Assembly: GCF_910596095.1 (NCBI RefSeq)
Contig: NC_056546.1
Location: forward strand, 22,038,425 to 22,102,424
Length of the DNA: 64,000 nt
Direction: 5' to 3'
Origin: Thunnus maccoyii
Taxonomy: Eukaryota; Chordata; Actinopteri; Scombriformes; Scombridae
The translations under genes and the position numbers were made by a program. Under the pieces are notes generated by a model, which was not told the origin of the DNA, searched no databases, and was given only the letters and a program-made list of their open reading frames with translations. Numbering within the stretch: position 1 is the stretch's first letter; every line of letters starts with the position of its first letter. This document shows, one piece after another, positions 50,801-59,945 of this stretch.

Positions 50801-53800
50801 GTATTATTTCTAGGAATTTCTGGGTTTTAGTGTCTTTGAAACAGCATTTCGAATTTAATTTACTGTTGGTAAATAAAACAGTAACACTTTATTGTAGCTG
50901 TGTCTTTCCAGGAAATAATTATGCACCGATAATGACAGTTGTGTTGAGTTTATAATGATTTTCAGAGGAACTGTCTTTGATGGAATGGCTCCACTGAAAT
51001 GAAACTTGCACAAAATATAAGTAAATAGCTGACTATGAAAAATCCAAATCATTTTAAATTTTAGAGACTTTAATATCTTTGGAGGGTTGGTGGACTGTGA
51101 CTCATGACTACGGCTCTGAGTTTATGTGAAAAACTGACCTTAGGCAAGATGAACTGCTCCACCGGTTTGTACCACATCCCCTTCACGAGGGTCCCTGTGC
51201 TGATGGCACTGAAGCGAGCAGTAACCACTGCCTCCTGCAAAAAACAAAAAATGTTTACCCATAAAATATTCATGTTTTTTTCCTTTACCTCTGAACTAAT
51301 TTACCTTCAGCTGCACTGAATGCTACATGACAGCTTGTTATCTTTACACAAGTAATCCAAAAAACGAGTTTCAGTGTATATCTTTAACTGAGGTGGTAAA
51401 CAGTTGCAGTCCTCCAGCTGCCTCCAGGCTCCACAGAGAAGCAGTATATGGGATACATTGTACTCATAGGTCAAGGCTTCATTACCTCCTGATCCAGCTG
51501 AAGAAGCTTCACAGTCACGTTGCTCTGAAGCTCAGGCCGGCTCCCGCTGGGAAACACCCCTAACCTGGTGATCACCACCGGATGGAGGACCTTGAAATCC
51601 AAGGCGATAGCTGACACGTCGGAGGGGACGAGTACCGAGGGGTCAGACACGGTCACAATTTCCATCTCTGCATCCTGCCCTGCCACTGGGACAGAGGGAG
51701 GGCAGGGAGTTACTGAACAAGCACAGGTGAAATTTATTACAATCCCAACATGCTGACGATGTCTCTTTTCAGTGATGAAGACAGGGTGATTTTGGGGGGA
51801 GGGAGAGCGCACACTGAAGAAGGAAGACTCTGGTAAAGCTACACCATCAGCACTTTGAGGAGCTGGTCCTTCTAGAGCTTCTGCTCGTGAGTGTGGTTTC
51901 TTAATTACAAAAGAGAAGTTTATTACCCAGGAGATCAATGAAAAGATCAAGGCTGTTAAAGGGAAGCAGGCTTTTTAGTTTATATGCGTTCTACTGCTGC
52001 TCGCTCCAAAATAAAGGCAATTAGAGGTGACGAATCAAAGACAACAAGAAAGAAGCAGTTTATCAAACCAAATGTTTCTCACATTGAGTGGAATTGAGCT
52101 GCAGGATTTTCTTGGTGTGTAGGATATTTAATAACCCTGCACTGACTAAATATAAATGCTTAGTTTGTGCACATTTGTCAAAACAAATAACAGCACTGAT
52201 TCTCTTGGCACTGGCCAGTGTGGGATTACCAATTTATTCAAGGGAAAAATTAATAAAACTTGGCGTGAATCATAAATAATTAACAGTTTAATGTTATTTA
52301 ACAACCACACCATTGAAGCCAATGCACAAGTCCCTTAAAGTGCAATACCATTGACGGCCGCTAGGTGCTGGCTCCAAGAAGTCCCTAGCTCCAATAGACT
52401 CCCGTTCAAAAAGCATCAACTTCTCATGAAATACTGAGACAATACATTTTTTTCAACGAGTCATTATGGTCTCAAGTGCTAAATTCAGGCTCTCTAATAA
52501 GAGTGCTGGTGGTCATCTTGGAAATTATAGCTCCATTAATAAGATATAAAGACAGATAATAGCTAATGTCTGCCGTGTGGCCGTTGGTTGACAGCTGTGA
52601 TTGACAGTTGGCTCACCTGCTGTCCTCCCTGGCTCTGGGACGCAATATTTCAGTAAGTTTAATATAACTTGATAATGATACCTGCTGTGTTGTTAGCTGA
52701 TGTTAGCCCAAGTCTGCACCGCTTGGTGTTCCCAGTGAGCTAGCGTTAGCTTGGGTCCAAGGTAGCAGGGCATGTTTCCATGTAAGGTGTGTTTTCATGA
52801 CAGCATGAAAGGCAACACCCCGCACTCCTTATTCGGAAGGTCCAGGCTCCAAACAGAAAAGATGGAGCCGACTGTAAGCGGTAACTCTGGGCTTCAAACC
52901 AGCTCCAATGCAAACCAACAGCTGATGTCACACCTTGCTACGTCCATCTTTATATACAGTCATTGGTCCAGACTGAAATATCTCAAAACTATTGGATGGA
53001 TTGCAATGAAATTTAGTACAAGCATTCATGGTCCCCAGAGGATAAAGCCTACTGACTTTGGTGATCCTCTGACTTTTCCACTCACCATGAGGTTCACATT
53101 TGAGGTTCAGAGTGAAATATTTTATATTTATAACTGGATTCATTGCCATCAAATTTACAACAGAAATTCAACTTCCTTAGAGGATACATTTTAATAACTT
53201 TGGTGATCCTCCGACTTTTCCTCCAGCGCCACTTTTTACTTACAGTACATCTTGATGGATTAGCACAACACACACAACGCTCAACATATTCTCATGACTT
53301 TGATATGAAGAACCAGATGGTGTGTGTCCAAGACTGTTTAAGAGCTGTGCAGCCCAACTGGGTGAGCCTCTCCAGAGGATCAAAAAAAAAAAAAGAAAAA
53401 AAAAAAGGGGCAGGTACTGGTTCTGTAGAAAACATCATTTCTTGTACTGGTACCCAAAGTAGGGCACCAGAATGAGCTAAACAATTACAGACCGGTGGCC
53501 CCACACATCCTGAAGACCCTGGAGCGGCTGCTTCTCCATCTACTGAGACCCTATGTCAAACTTGCATGAGATCCCCTGCAGTTTGCGTACCAGGAACACA
53601 TTGGAGTGGATGATGCTGTCCTCTACATGCTCCACCAGGCCTATTCTTCTCTTGGATGAGCTAGGTGGTTATGTTAGGATTATGTTCTTTGATTTTTCGA
53701 GCTGGGATTGTGTCTCTGGAACGGCGATGAGCAGCACTGGGGCTCCACAGGGGACTATTTTAGCTCCTTTCCTGTTTACATTGTACACAGCGGACTTTAA

Positions 53801-56800
53801 GTGCTGCCATATCCAGAAATACTCTGATGATAGTACTACTGTGGCGTGTATGAGGAAGTACAGGAATACAGGGGTCTGACGAATAAGAACCGCCTCCTAC
53901 TAAGCACCTCCAATTCCAAGGAGATGGTGGTGGATTTTTCGCAGGTCTAAGCCCCCTCTTCATCCAGGACATTGAGGTGGTGCAGATTTACGAATACTTA
54001 GGTATCTTAGGTGCATCTGGACAACAAGATGGACTGATCCTTGAACACAGATGCCCTCTTCCGAAAGGGACAAAGTCGGCTCTTTTCATAAGGAGGCTTA
54101 GGTCCTTTGACATCTGCAGTAAAATGCTGCACGTTTTATTAGTCGGCAAGTGTCCTCTTTAACGCTGCGGTCCGCTGGGGAGGCAGCATGACAGACAAGG
54201 ACACTAGGTGGCTGGACAAGCTGGATAAAAAGGCTGGCTCAGCGCTTGGCAGGAGGTTGGCCTCACTGGGGACTGTGGTGGAAAGATGCACACAGAGTAA
54301 GGTGCAGGCCATCCTGGACAATGTCAGTCATCCCCTCCACAACACCTTGGCAGGGCAGAGAAGCAGCTGCAGCAGACAGCTCATCTTGTTGCACTGCAGG
54401 ATTGAACAGTTCAGGAGATCCTTTGTCCCCACAGCCATCAGGCTTTACTAAACCTCAGCCAATGGCAGGGTCTCATGACCTGGGGTCTCATTTATAAAAC
54501 AGTGCGTAGGATCCATACTAAAAGCGTACGTGCGCACAAAAGCTGAAAATGACATGCACCAAAAGAAAAGAAAGATCAGATTTATAAAACCATGCATACG
54601 TACAAATGCAAGCAACCATAAATGTTCGATGCAAAAGCCTTCATGAATATTGATGTACATGTGTTCCTTTCGCCAGACCAATCAGTCTCTCTCTCAAGAC
54701 GCCTGACCAATCAATGTCGAGTGTAGTGTCACCTCTCGTTTGTCACTTGCACTTAGGCAGCTGCAGAGGAGGGACCGCAACAGCCGTGAACAGACTTTTA
54801 CTGTTTTATCTCCCCGTTTTCAGACTTCTTGAAGTTATGTGTGTAACCCAAAACAACCATATACACCTTCGATAAACATTCCTGTGGAGCATAAAGTCAG
54901 ACATCTCTGCTTAAGTTCTAACCAGACACGCTGCAGTGGGCCAGTTCCTAGTTAACCAGTTTAAGTAGTTTTTACACCACACACTCAATATCTAATATAC
55001 AACAAATACTTTATTTATTTATATTTACTCCAAAATCCAGCATACAAATGTTTCTCTATTTTACACAGTCTATGTATGAGTACTGGTGAGGTGACTGGAG
55101 AAGGCAGAGTGTGTGTGGCAGCCACTGCGGTGTCTCCAGTGCGCTTGACAGCACAGTCGTGTTCATTGCAGCGATTTTACAAACAAAAATGACATGAAAA
55201 ACTAATTAAAATCATACTTGATGATATATGAACAGCATTTTAAGATATCATTAAAAATCAATTAGTGCTGTTCTGTAATCCTTTAAAGTTATTTGATGTC
55301 ATCTTGGATTTCTACAACCGATGATGATAAGTTCATCGGCTAGTTAGCGTAGTTGAGGTGAAAAGGAATCAGTATATTTATGCTTCATATCGGGGAACGG
55401 CGACCAGACTTTCCTGAATCCTGCCACCTGTCACAACCTGACATCATTCATTTCAGCAGCAGCTGTGCTGCTCCACAACTGACCCTCTCCTCTGCGCTCC
55501 GGCTGACACAGTGCTGATGAAATAATGAGCGGACTTTGATTTGAGATTTGAGTTGGATTATATCTTTTCAAATTGAAAGGTGCTTATGGAATAGTTATGG
55601 CTCACTGGCACAGGCACAAATAACACTGCTGATTGTAATGTTTATGATGAAGTGGATCTATAATTAACGTGTGATATGAAGTGAAATTAAATGTGGGAGA
55701 GGCATCATTATACAATCTGGCTTTGCTTCAATTCATCTCTCTCTCTCTCGTTCTCTCTCTCTCTCTCTCCCTACCTCCCTATACAATAATCTTTCAAGGA
55801 CTATGTGGTACTTTTTATTGGTACCTTTTATTAATTAATTAATTAATTAATTTATATGACTCTTTGCTTTTAAGTAATTTTGTTTTTAACCGTGTGCATG
55901 CTATCTATCTATCTTTCTATCTAGACTTTTCCTCTAGCACTGTCATGAGGTTGCCTTTTTAGTTCTTTATTGAAATATCACAACTACTGAAATTTGATCC
56001 ACGCATTCATAGTCTCCAGAGGATGTATTGTAAGTTGTTATCCTGACTTTTCATGTGGTGCCATCATCAAGTCAAATTTTTTTATGCCCAATATTTTAGT
56101 TTATGACTCAATGTCTGCAAACTCATGACACTCCCATCAGATTCAGCTGTACTTTGTGTTTAGTGCTAATTAGATGCTGCTAAATGCTTGTGTGCTAACA
56201 CGCTAAACCAACATTGTGAGCATGGTAAATATTATACCTGCTAAACAACAACATGCTAGAATATTGTGAGCATGTTAGTATGCTGATATTAGTATTTAGC
56301 TTAAGTACAACCTCACAGAGCTGCCAGTATTAGTATAGACTCTTATTTGTTTTAATATAAAGCAACAACTAATGTTCTATAATATTCAATATTTACATTT
56401 CAACAGTAAATGATGCAATGTACACATTTAATTACAACTAGTGCTACATCTAACAGTTATTTCCATTATTTGTTACTCTGCCTATTATTTTTTCAGTTAA
56501 TTGATGAATTGTTTGGTCAATAAAATGTCAGAGAGAAAAATGTCATTCACATTTTTGTAGAGCCTAAGAAGACTTGAAGAAGAAATGTCTTGTTTTGTCT
56601 GACCAACAGTAGGAAGCCCAAAGATATTCAATTTACTACAACAGAATACCTTTAACAGCAGGTATTCATATTTCAGGGGCTGGGATCAGAGAATTTTTGG
56701 CACTTTTTTTCTTATAAAGATGACTCCCTTGTCAAAACTGTTGAAGAGTAATTTTCTGTCAATAGACCAATCACAACATGTCGACAAACCAATCAAACAC

Positions 56801-59167
56801 TGTAAACACATAAAGTCTTTATTTCCCCCCACTGAGTCTCAAACTCTTTGAATGTCTTTGAAGTTTTGACTTTCTCACCGACAGAAAGCTCACGTACATT
56901 CTGTTGGGAACAGAATGACTAAAACAAAGTCTGAGATGCTATTTAGTATTCACCTTATTGTGGTCCTGACCAAAAATCCCTGTGATGAATGCGGCACGGA
57001 CAAACATATTTCAACAACAATTAATTGTCCGCTTAGCGACCTGAATCCTGAGTCAGGTACCCAACAGTGTTTAAAAGCAGCCATTGTCTCCTTCTCTTCA
57101 AATCACACTGAGCATCTCGCACCAGAGCTGCCGCCTGCCTCCCATTCTGAAGCGAATCACGTCAACACTTACAACCATTAACACGCTGGAGTGCAGAGAA
57201 TGGGCAGGAAAAATAAAACATTGCCATGACCCTAAAGGTCACCGTCTGAAAAGGCCTATTCTGATGAGCGGTAATTATGTTTTCATGAAGGCAACAAACA
57301 CTGAACCGAGCGGGAAAAGTAGTTGAATTGGACTGGCTCAGTGAAGGTGAGAGAAATAACAATTACTGAACACTTTCAAGCTGACAGTGAGCCTGTTCAA
57401 TTATTTCACATACAGTGTGTCAGTGCTTCATATAGCTTTACTTTTCAAACGTTAGTACGCATCTCTACTTACGGATGCAGCAGCTGCATTGACTGTGAGA
57501 GATTTCTGCTTTGGCCTTGGGTATGGAAAAGAACTGTGTCCTTGAGGAGTGGATGAACACGAATAAAAGGTGTTTTACTTCTTTTCTAAGCATTCATTCT
57601 TTTCATTCTTTCAACTTCTCTCCTGTTATTCTGCCTTGGCTCCACTATTGACAATTGTACGTGCAAGCAACAGATTGTACCCGGAGCATCTCTGTGTATT
57701 GAAGCTGCAGATGTCCACTCATTAGTGTGTGTGTGTGTTTGATTTCTTCTCTTTTTTTTTTACCTGGCTCAGTGACGTTCAGGAGAGAGCAGGAGTAAGG
57801 ATCCTCTCTGTCCTCCTCTGGAATGGGACACCCATGTTTGCCCACGATAAACTTCACCCCCACTCTGAAAACAAGCACAAACACTATTGCATTCATCTTT
57901 TTTTTTGTGCACTATTAGGCTACAAGATGTGTTTTTTTTTTTCCCTAAAGCTTGTCCATCTATCCACCTTCCGTTACCATGGTTACTGAGGGTTGCTTAA
58001 AGGCCATCACACCGTATCTGTGCTCAGATCGCTGAATGAGAAGGAAATGGGCAAAAAAGGAAGAATGAAAGCGAGAACAATATTGGCCGCTGGTCAGGTA
58101 AAGATAAAAGGGTTGATGGGGCAGTCGGTTATTCGCTGCCAGCTGCAGGCTTTTTTTTAAACCACTATATGAATCTGGCCAGGGGAGAAAAAAATAAAAA
58201 AATAAAACAAAAGACAGAAAAGTAAGTGGTGAAGTTCACGCTCCACCCTACAGACCTGTGCTGAAAGTGGGGGTGATCTTGGAGGTAGCCCAGCCAGGTC
58301 TCCCTTATCGCTTGTCGCAGCTCATAATGGTGTCTCGCTGACAGCACTCCCACCAGAACTTCATAGAAAGGTAATGCTTCATCTACATCGAACACAGAAA
58401 CCATTGTCATAGCCTCATCATTTCCACAAATAAACAGCCCTGTGATGAGGTATTAAATGTAAGGATGGGGTAAAATATGACCTACAGCTGGTGACAGTGA
58501 TAAGGCAACGAACCAGAGATAAAATAAAAATAAAAATCACAGTTTGAGGTGAGCATGATTTATTCTTCCCATTCCTGATCCTGACAGCTGTTTCCTCTGA
58601 TATTTAGTTTGCACTGACTTACTGGGATGCATCCTATAATGCACCTCATGAAAATGTATGTCTTCATGCATCAAAGGTGGTTAAACGATATTTCTCTGAT
58701 TAAAAAAAGGTGAACAGACTAGATTAGACGGGGTTATCCTCCAGTATACCTCTGGTCATAAGTGATAATCCATGTGAAACCAGCACAGAGGACAGTAGTT
58801 GCACTATAACAAGGCAACGTTAGACTATCCCAGCAACGCCCAACACTACTGAACTGTTACATTATTTCACACTCAAACACACACACACGTGAACAAACAC
58901 TATCTTGCGCGAGCACACATTCAAACCAGTAAGCTTCAACTACCTGTTCAAGACACAAACTATCAACCACAACAAACACGCCGGGGCAGAGCGGATGTAA
59001 AAAAAAAAAGTTGCGAGGCTTGAGGAGGTTTAGGCTAAAAATAAAAAAAAGAAAGTACCGGAGTGCGTGTTGTTGTCCAGCGGGGTGGAGGAGGGTCGTT
59101 GTGCCAACCACAAGTGCACCAGGACGGCGACAGCACAGGGCAGCAGAATGAGCGCTAGCCTCCGCAT
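47757..59167 (-). CDS. b3galnt2: B3GALNT2, beta-1,3-N-acetylgalactosaminyltransferase 2 (complete, 495 aa)
   Basis: Twelve coding exons, in order: 59,167-59,059; 58,382-58,256; 57,864-57,764; 51,685-51,486; 51,234-51,139; 50,685-50,575; 50,456-50,378; 49,831-49,648; 49,310-49,185; 48,995-48,836; 48,749-48,693; 47,894-47,757. They sum to 1,488 nt (495 codons plus TAA) with every phase agreeing; human B3GALNT2 is 500 aa. It is a type II ER membrane enzyme (GT31) that adds GalNAc beta-1,3 to GlcNAc on O-mannose, giving the core M3 trisaccharide on alpha-dystroglycan between POMGNT2 and POMK. Visible: signal anchor in residues 4-21, [26 protein letters not shown] (318-327), the metal-binding KTDDDCY (DDD 350-352), NFWWGN, CGSGY (406-410) and the C-terminal GEDVSMG (432-438). 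Sequons lie at N32, N108 and N168. No disruption is seen. Confidence 0.97.
48140..48205. repeat. LINE/SINE 3'-tail-like fragment
   Basis: CTGTAAAGCACCTTGAACTG followed by AAAAAGGTGCTACACAAATAAAG resembles the conserved 3' tail shared by fish LINEs and their SINEs ('GTAAAGCGCCTTGAG...TATATAAATAAA'). It lies in B3GALNT2 intron 11 and is only a fragment. Confidence 0.5.
48693..48749 (-). CDS. b3galnt2: B3GALNT2 coding exon 11 (residues 432-450), GEDV motif
   Basis: This 57-nt exon, phase 0 at both ends, encodes [19 protein letters not shown]. The E-D-V motif contains the likely catalytic acid pair of GT31 enzymes. Confidence 0.95.
48836..48995 (-). CDS. b3galnt2: B3GALNT2 coding exon 10 (residues 378-431)
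   Basis: This 160-nt exon has a CCTAG acceptor and a TACCAG|GTGGAG donor. It encodes [20 protein letters not shown], then [20 protein letters not shown], the acceptor-side segment with the P-x-Y-x-x-G-x-G-Y-like signature. Confidence 0.95.
49185..49310 (-). CDS. b3galnt2: B3GALNT2 coding exon 9 (residues 337-377), DDD motif
   Basis: This 126-nt exon has acceptor TGGCAG and donor GGAAA|GTAAGT. It encodes [20 protein letters not shown] with the manganese-binding DDD at 350-352, then a segment ending SNFWWG. Confidence 0.96.
49648..49831 (-). CDS. b3galnt2: B3GALNT2 coding exon 8 (residues 275-336)
   Basis: This 184-nt exon has acceptor TGTCAG and donor AAATG|GTATGC. It encodes [20 protein letters not shown], then [20 protein letters not shown] and LQFYKW. 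The DVVDTYRN motif marks the GT31 core. Confidence 0.95.
50378..50456 (-). CDS. b3galnt2: B3GALNT2 coding exon 7 (residues 249-274)
   Basis: This 79-nt exon follows a strong poly(T)-TTACAG acceptor but has a weak donor (TACG|GTTGGT). It encodes [20 protein letters not shown] and FTFTIY. Homology to the human EGALPH...GVAGGFIYTI stretch and exact phase joining support it. Confidence 0.85.
50575..50685 (-). CDS. b3galnt2: B3GALNT2 coding exon 6 (residues 212-248)
   Basis: This 111-nt exon, phase 0 at both ends, has acceptor ATTCAG and donor CCTCT|GTACGT. It encodes [20 protein letters not shown] and [17 protein letters not shown]. Confidence 0.93.
51139..51234 (-). CDS. b3galnt2: B3GALNT2 coding exon 5 (residues 180-211)
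   Basis: This 96-nt exon, phase 0 at both ends, encodes [20 protein letters not shown] and [12 protein letters not shown]. The [11 protein letters not shown] block is identical to mammals as I recall it. Confidence 0.95.
51486..51685 (-). CDS. b3galnt2: B3GALNT2 coding exon 4 (residues 113-179)
   Basis: This 200-nt exon has acceptor TCCCAG and donor CAGGAG|GTAATG. It encodes [20 protein letters not shown] and, further on, [11 protein letters not shown] and SNVTVKL, matching the YPIVITSLGVF and NITVKL segments of the human enzyme. Confidence 0.93.
52330..52965. repeat. Fish dispersed repeat ending 'ccatctttatatacagtca'
   Basis: It begins around AAGTGCAATACCATTGACGG, includes GGCTCCAAGAAGTCCCTAGC and ends CCATCTTTATATACAGTCAT, a 3' end I recognise as common in percomorph genomes. 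TTGACAGCTGTGATTGACAG lies inside. Boundaries are approximate and the class is unknown, probably a non-autonomous DNA element. Confidence 0.5.
52970..53260. repeat. Repeat 'gactgaaatatctcaaaact', with internal duplication
   Basis: It starts CCAGACTGAAATATCTCAA followed by TTGGATGGATTGCAATGAAA. The block CTTTGGTGATCCTC(T/C)GACTTTTCC occurs twice, about 140 bp apart, each preceded by an AGAGGATA motif, so a unit is repeated in tandem. A related diverged copy is at 55,965. Confidence 0.6.
53460..54460 (+). mobile_element. Decayed LINE reverse transcriptase (Rex1/L2-like), intron 3 of B3GALNT2
   Basis: Frame-shifted pieces follow the order of a CR1/L2-group reverse transcriptase: [11 protein letters not shown] and [16 protein letters not shown] near 53,480-53,560; a D-P-L-Q-F-A-Y and [17 protein letters not shown] piece to about 53,660; [20 protein letters not shown] near 53,735-53,795; and YSDDST (catalytic-site equivalent Y-x-D-D) near 53,820. 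A thumb/C-terminal part follows with [33 protein letters not shown] and [12 protein letters not shown] ending at 54,451. Several frameshifts and stops show it is dead. No 5' endonuclease part is seen, so it is a 5'-truncated insertion. It lies antisense to the host gene. Confidence 0.85.
54470..54720. repeat. Unclassified dispersed element ('tcatttataaaacagtgcgta')
   Basis: It starts GGTCTCATTTATAAAACAGT and has a second TTTATAAAACCATGCATACG about 95 bp later, so a TTATAAAAC-x-GTGCGTA unit is repeated. The wording resembles a common fish DNA transposon end, from memory. It directly follows the LINE relic. Confidence 0.45.
55737..55912. repeat. Cluster of simple repeats: (CT)n, (TTAA)n, (TCTA)n
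   Basis: A (CT)n run with one interruption lies at about 55,737-55,770. TTAATTAATTAATTAATTAA lies near 55,830-55,850 and CTATCTATCTATCT near 55,900. Confidence 0.85.
55965..56330. repeat. Second copy of the 'tgaaatatcacaactactg' repeat
   Basis: It shows TTGAAATATCACAACTACTG, ATTCATAGTCTCCAGAGGAT and a downstream series of GCTAA/ATGCTA-type motifs (GTGCTAACACGCTAAACCAA, AACATGCTAGAATATTGTGA). It matches the 52,970 repeat in its first half and extends further 3'. This A/T-rich 'trans-gene' repeat is widespread in fish. Confidence 0.6.
56436..56640. mobile_element. MITE fragment of the 4.1/12.5-kb family, opposite orientation
   Basis: It starts ACTAGTGCTACATCTAACAG, contains TTAATTGATGAATTGTTTGG and TCTTGTTTTGTCTGACCAAC, the inverse of motifs in the copy at 4,114-4,402. 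The far end is not clear. Confidence 0.55.
57764..57864 (-). CDS. b3galnt2: B3GALNT2 coding exon 3 (residues 79-112)
   Basis: This 101-nt exon follows a TTTTCAG acceptor, and its donor GAGCCAG|GTAAAA is followed by a long A run. It encodes [20 protein letters not shown] and then [13 protein letters not shown]. The sequon at N108 is in the same place as N-I-T in the human protein. Confidence 0.95.
58256..58382 (-). CDS. b3galnt2: B3GALNT2 coding exon 2 (residues 37-79)
   Basis: This 127-nt exon runs from acceptor GATGTAG to donor CACAG|GTCTG. It encodes [20 protein letters not shown] and then [17 protein letters not shown], the start of the galactosyltransferase-fold domain with the R-x-x-I-R-x-T-W motif. 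Confidence 0.92.
59059..59167 (-). CDS. b3galnt2: B3GALNT2 coding exon 1 (start, signal anchor, residues 1-36)
   Basis: The ATG is at 59,167-59,165. It encodes [20 protein letters not shown], a short basic head followed by one hydrophobic helix, then a serine/threonine-rich stem with an N-N-T sequon. The donor TCCG|GTACTT is weak. The Kozak context is poor (T at -3). An out-of-frame ATG lies 16 nt upstream. Confidence 0.85.
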
Positions 59168-59420
59168 GGACGGAGCCCTTCATTCAGCCGGAGCAGCCTT
59201 CAGCTTTAGCGGCGTGGAGCCTCTTCCTGAGCCGCACGGCACTGCACGGTGTGAGCCGCTCTGTGTGTGCGCTTCATTTCAGCTCCGCAGCTCTCCGCCG
59301 GGCTCTCACCACTGCCTCATGTCTGCCTCCGCTGCTTGGAGAGCTGCACCAATGGGAGACGAGAAGCCCTCCCGCGGTGCACTCTGGGACATGGAGTTCA
59401 ACACGCTATAGCCAATCACA
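59168..59420 (-). promoter_or_regulatory. b3galnt2: B3GALNT2 5' UTR and CpG-rich promoter
   Basis: G+C and CpG are locally high (for example CCGCGG, GCCGCACGG) and fall off sharply beyond 59.4 kb. No TATA box is evident. The TSS cannot be placed. An upstream ATG lies at 59,183-59,181. Confidence 0.55.
59379..59397 (-). promoter_or_regulatory. ZNF143/THAP11-like motif at the B3GALNT2 promoter
   Basis: On the minus strand the site reads ACTCCATGTCCCAGAGTGC, close to the ZNF143 consensus ACTACAATTCCCAGAATGC. It lies about 210 bp upstream of the B3GALNT2 start codon in CpG-rich DNA. CCAAT motifs in plus orientation lie at 59,349-59,353 and 59,412-59,416. Confidence 0.5.
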
Positions 59421-59517
59421 TACAGTATAAGCCTGAAAATAGGAGTGATTGTATTGGCATACGGTAGGTATACAAAATATAAGTACGTAAAAATATTGGA
59501 AAAAACACATTTAAGCC

Positions 59518-59518
59518 A

Positions 59519-59558
<40 letters not shown>
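59518..59558. repeat. (ATT)n microsatellite
   Basis: About 13 perfect ATT units just upstream of the B3GALNT2 promoter. Confidence 0.95.
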
Positions 59559-59714
59559 GTAGAACTATTGGTATTAAAATAACACTTTAAATATCCCCTC
59601 CAGCTAATTTGCAGAACATATAAAAATACTACTATTAATAAAATCAATAAATAAAAAATATAATAATTTGTGTCTGATGTGTTTTTTCCTTTAAAAAACT
59701 CAATTATTTGGTTA

Positions 59715-59945
59715 GAAATTCTTAAAATGGCTTCTACTCCTACATTATTAAAAATCCAGAACATAAGAATCTACAAATATTTTCCATTTCAAAAGTTTAA
59801 GTGCTGGACATAAGATGTTCCTACTTTACTGAAAAGTCCATTCTCAGTAAATGAGGCTTCAAGTTTTCACATCACACTTTTGTAAATTGAATATTGGACC
59901 AGGATTGGCTCCAAACTAGTTGTGATATCACAAATCCTGCGGGAA
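59715..59945. repeat. Dispersed repeat, copy B (partner at 44.6 kb)
   Basis: It shares ordered blocks with 44,585-44,825 (CTTAAAATGGCTTCT, CATTTCAAAAGTTTAAGT, GAGGCTTCAAGTTTTCACAT, TTGGCTCCAAACTA). Same orientation. The repeat may extend to about 60,240. Confidence 0.6.

Larger units (their letters stand above)
51686..57763 (-). other. b3galnt2: B3GALNT2 intron 3 (6.1 kb), repeat-rich
   Basis: The largest intron of the gene. It contains the repeat at 52,330-52,965, the pair of 'gactgaaatatctcaa' repeats (52,970-53,260 and 55,965-56,330), a LINE relic at 53,460-54,460, an unclassified element at 54,470-54,720, simple repeats near 55.75-55.91 kb, and a MITE fragment at 56,436-56,640. Confidence 0.7.

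Noticed and set aside
51471..51950. A single 159-codon minus-strand ORF
   Set aside because: Only 51,486-51,685 is the B3GALNT2 exon; the upstream part reads through the intron and lacks homology.
53553..53879. A 108-codon open frame with [13 protein letters not shown] as a possible host gene
   Set aside because: It is one frame of a broken LINE reverse transcriptase; neighbouring RT blocks continue in other frames.
58857..59183. A 108-codon minus-strand ORF beginning [10 protein letters not shown] as the B3GALNT2 start
   Set aside because: It is out of frame with exon 2. The frame starting at 59,167 gives a signal anchor and joins exon 2 in phase.
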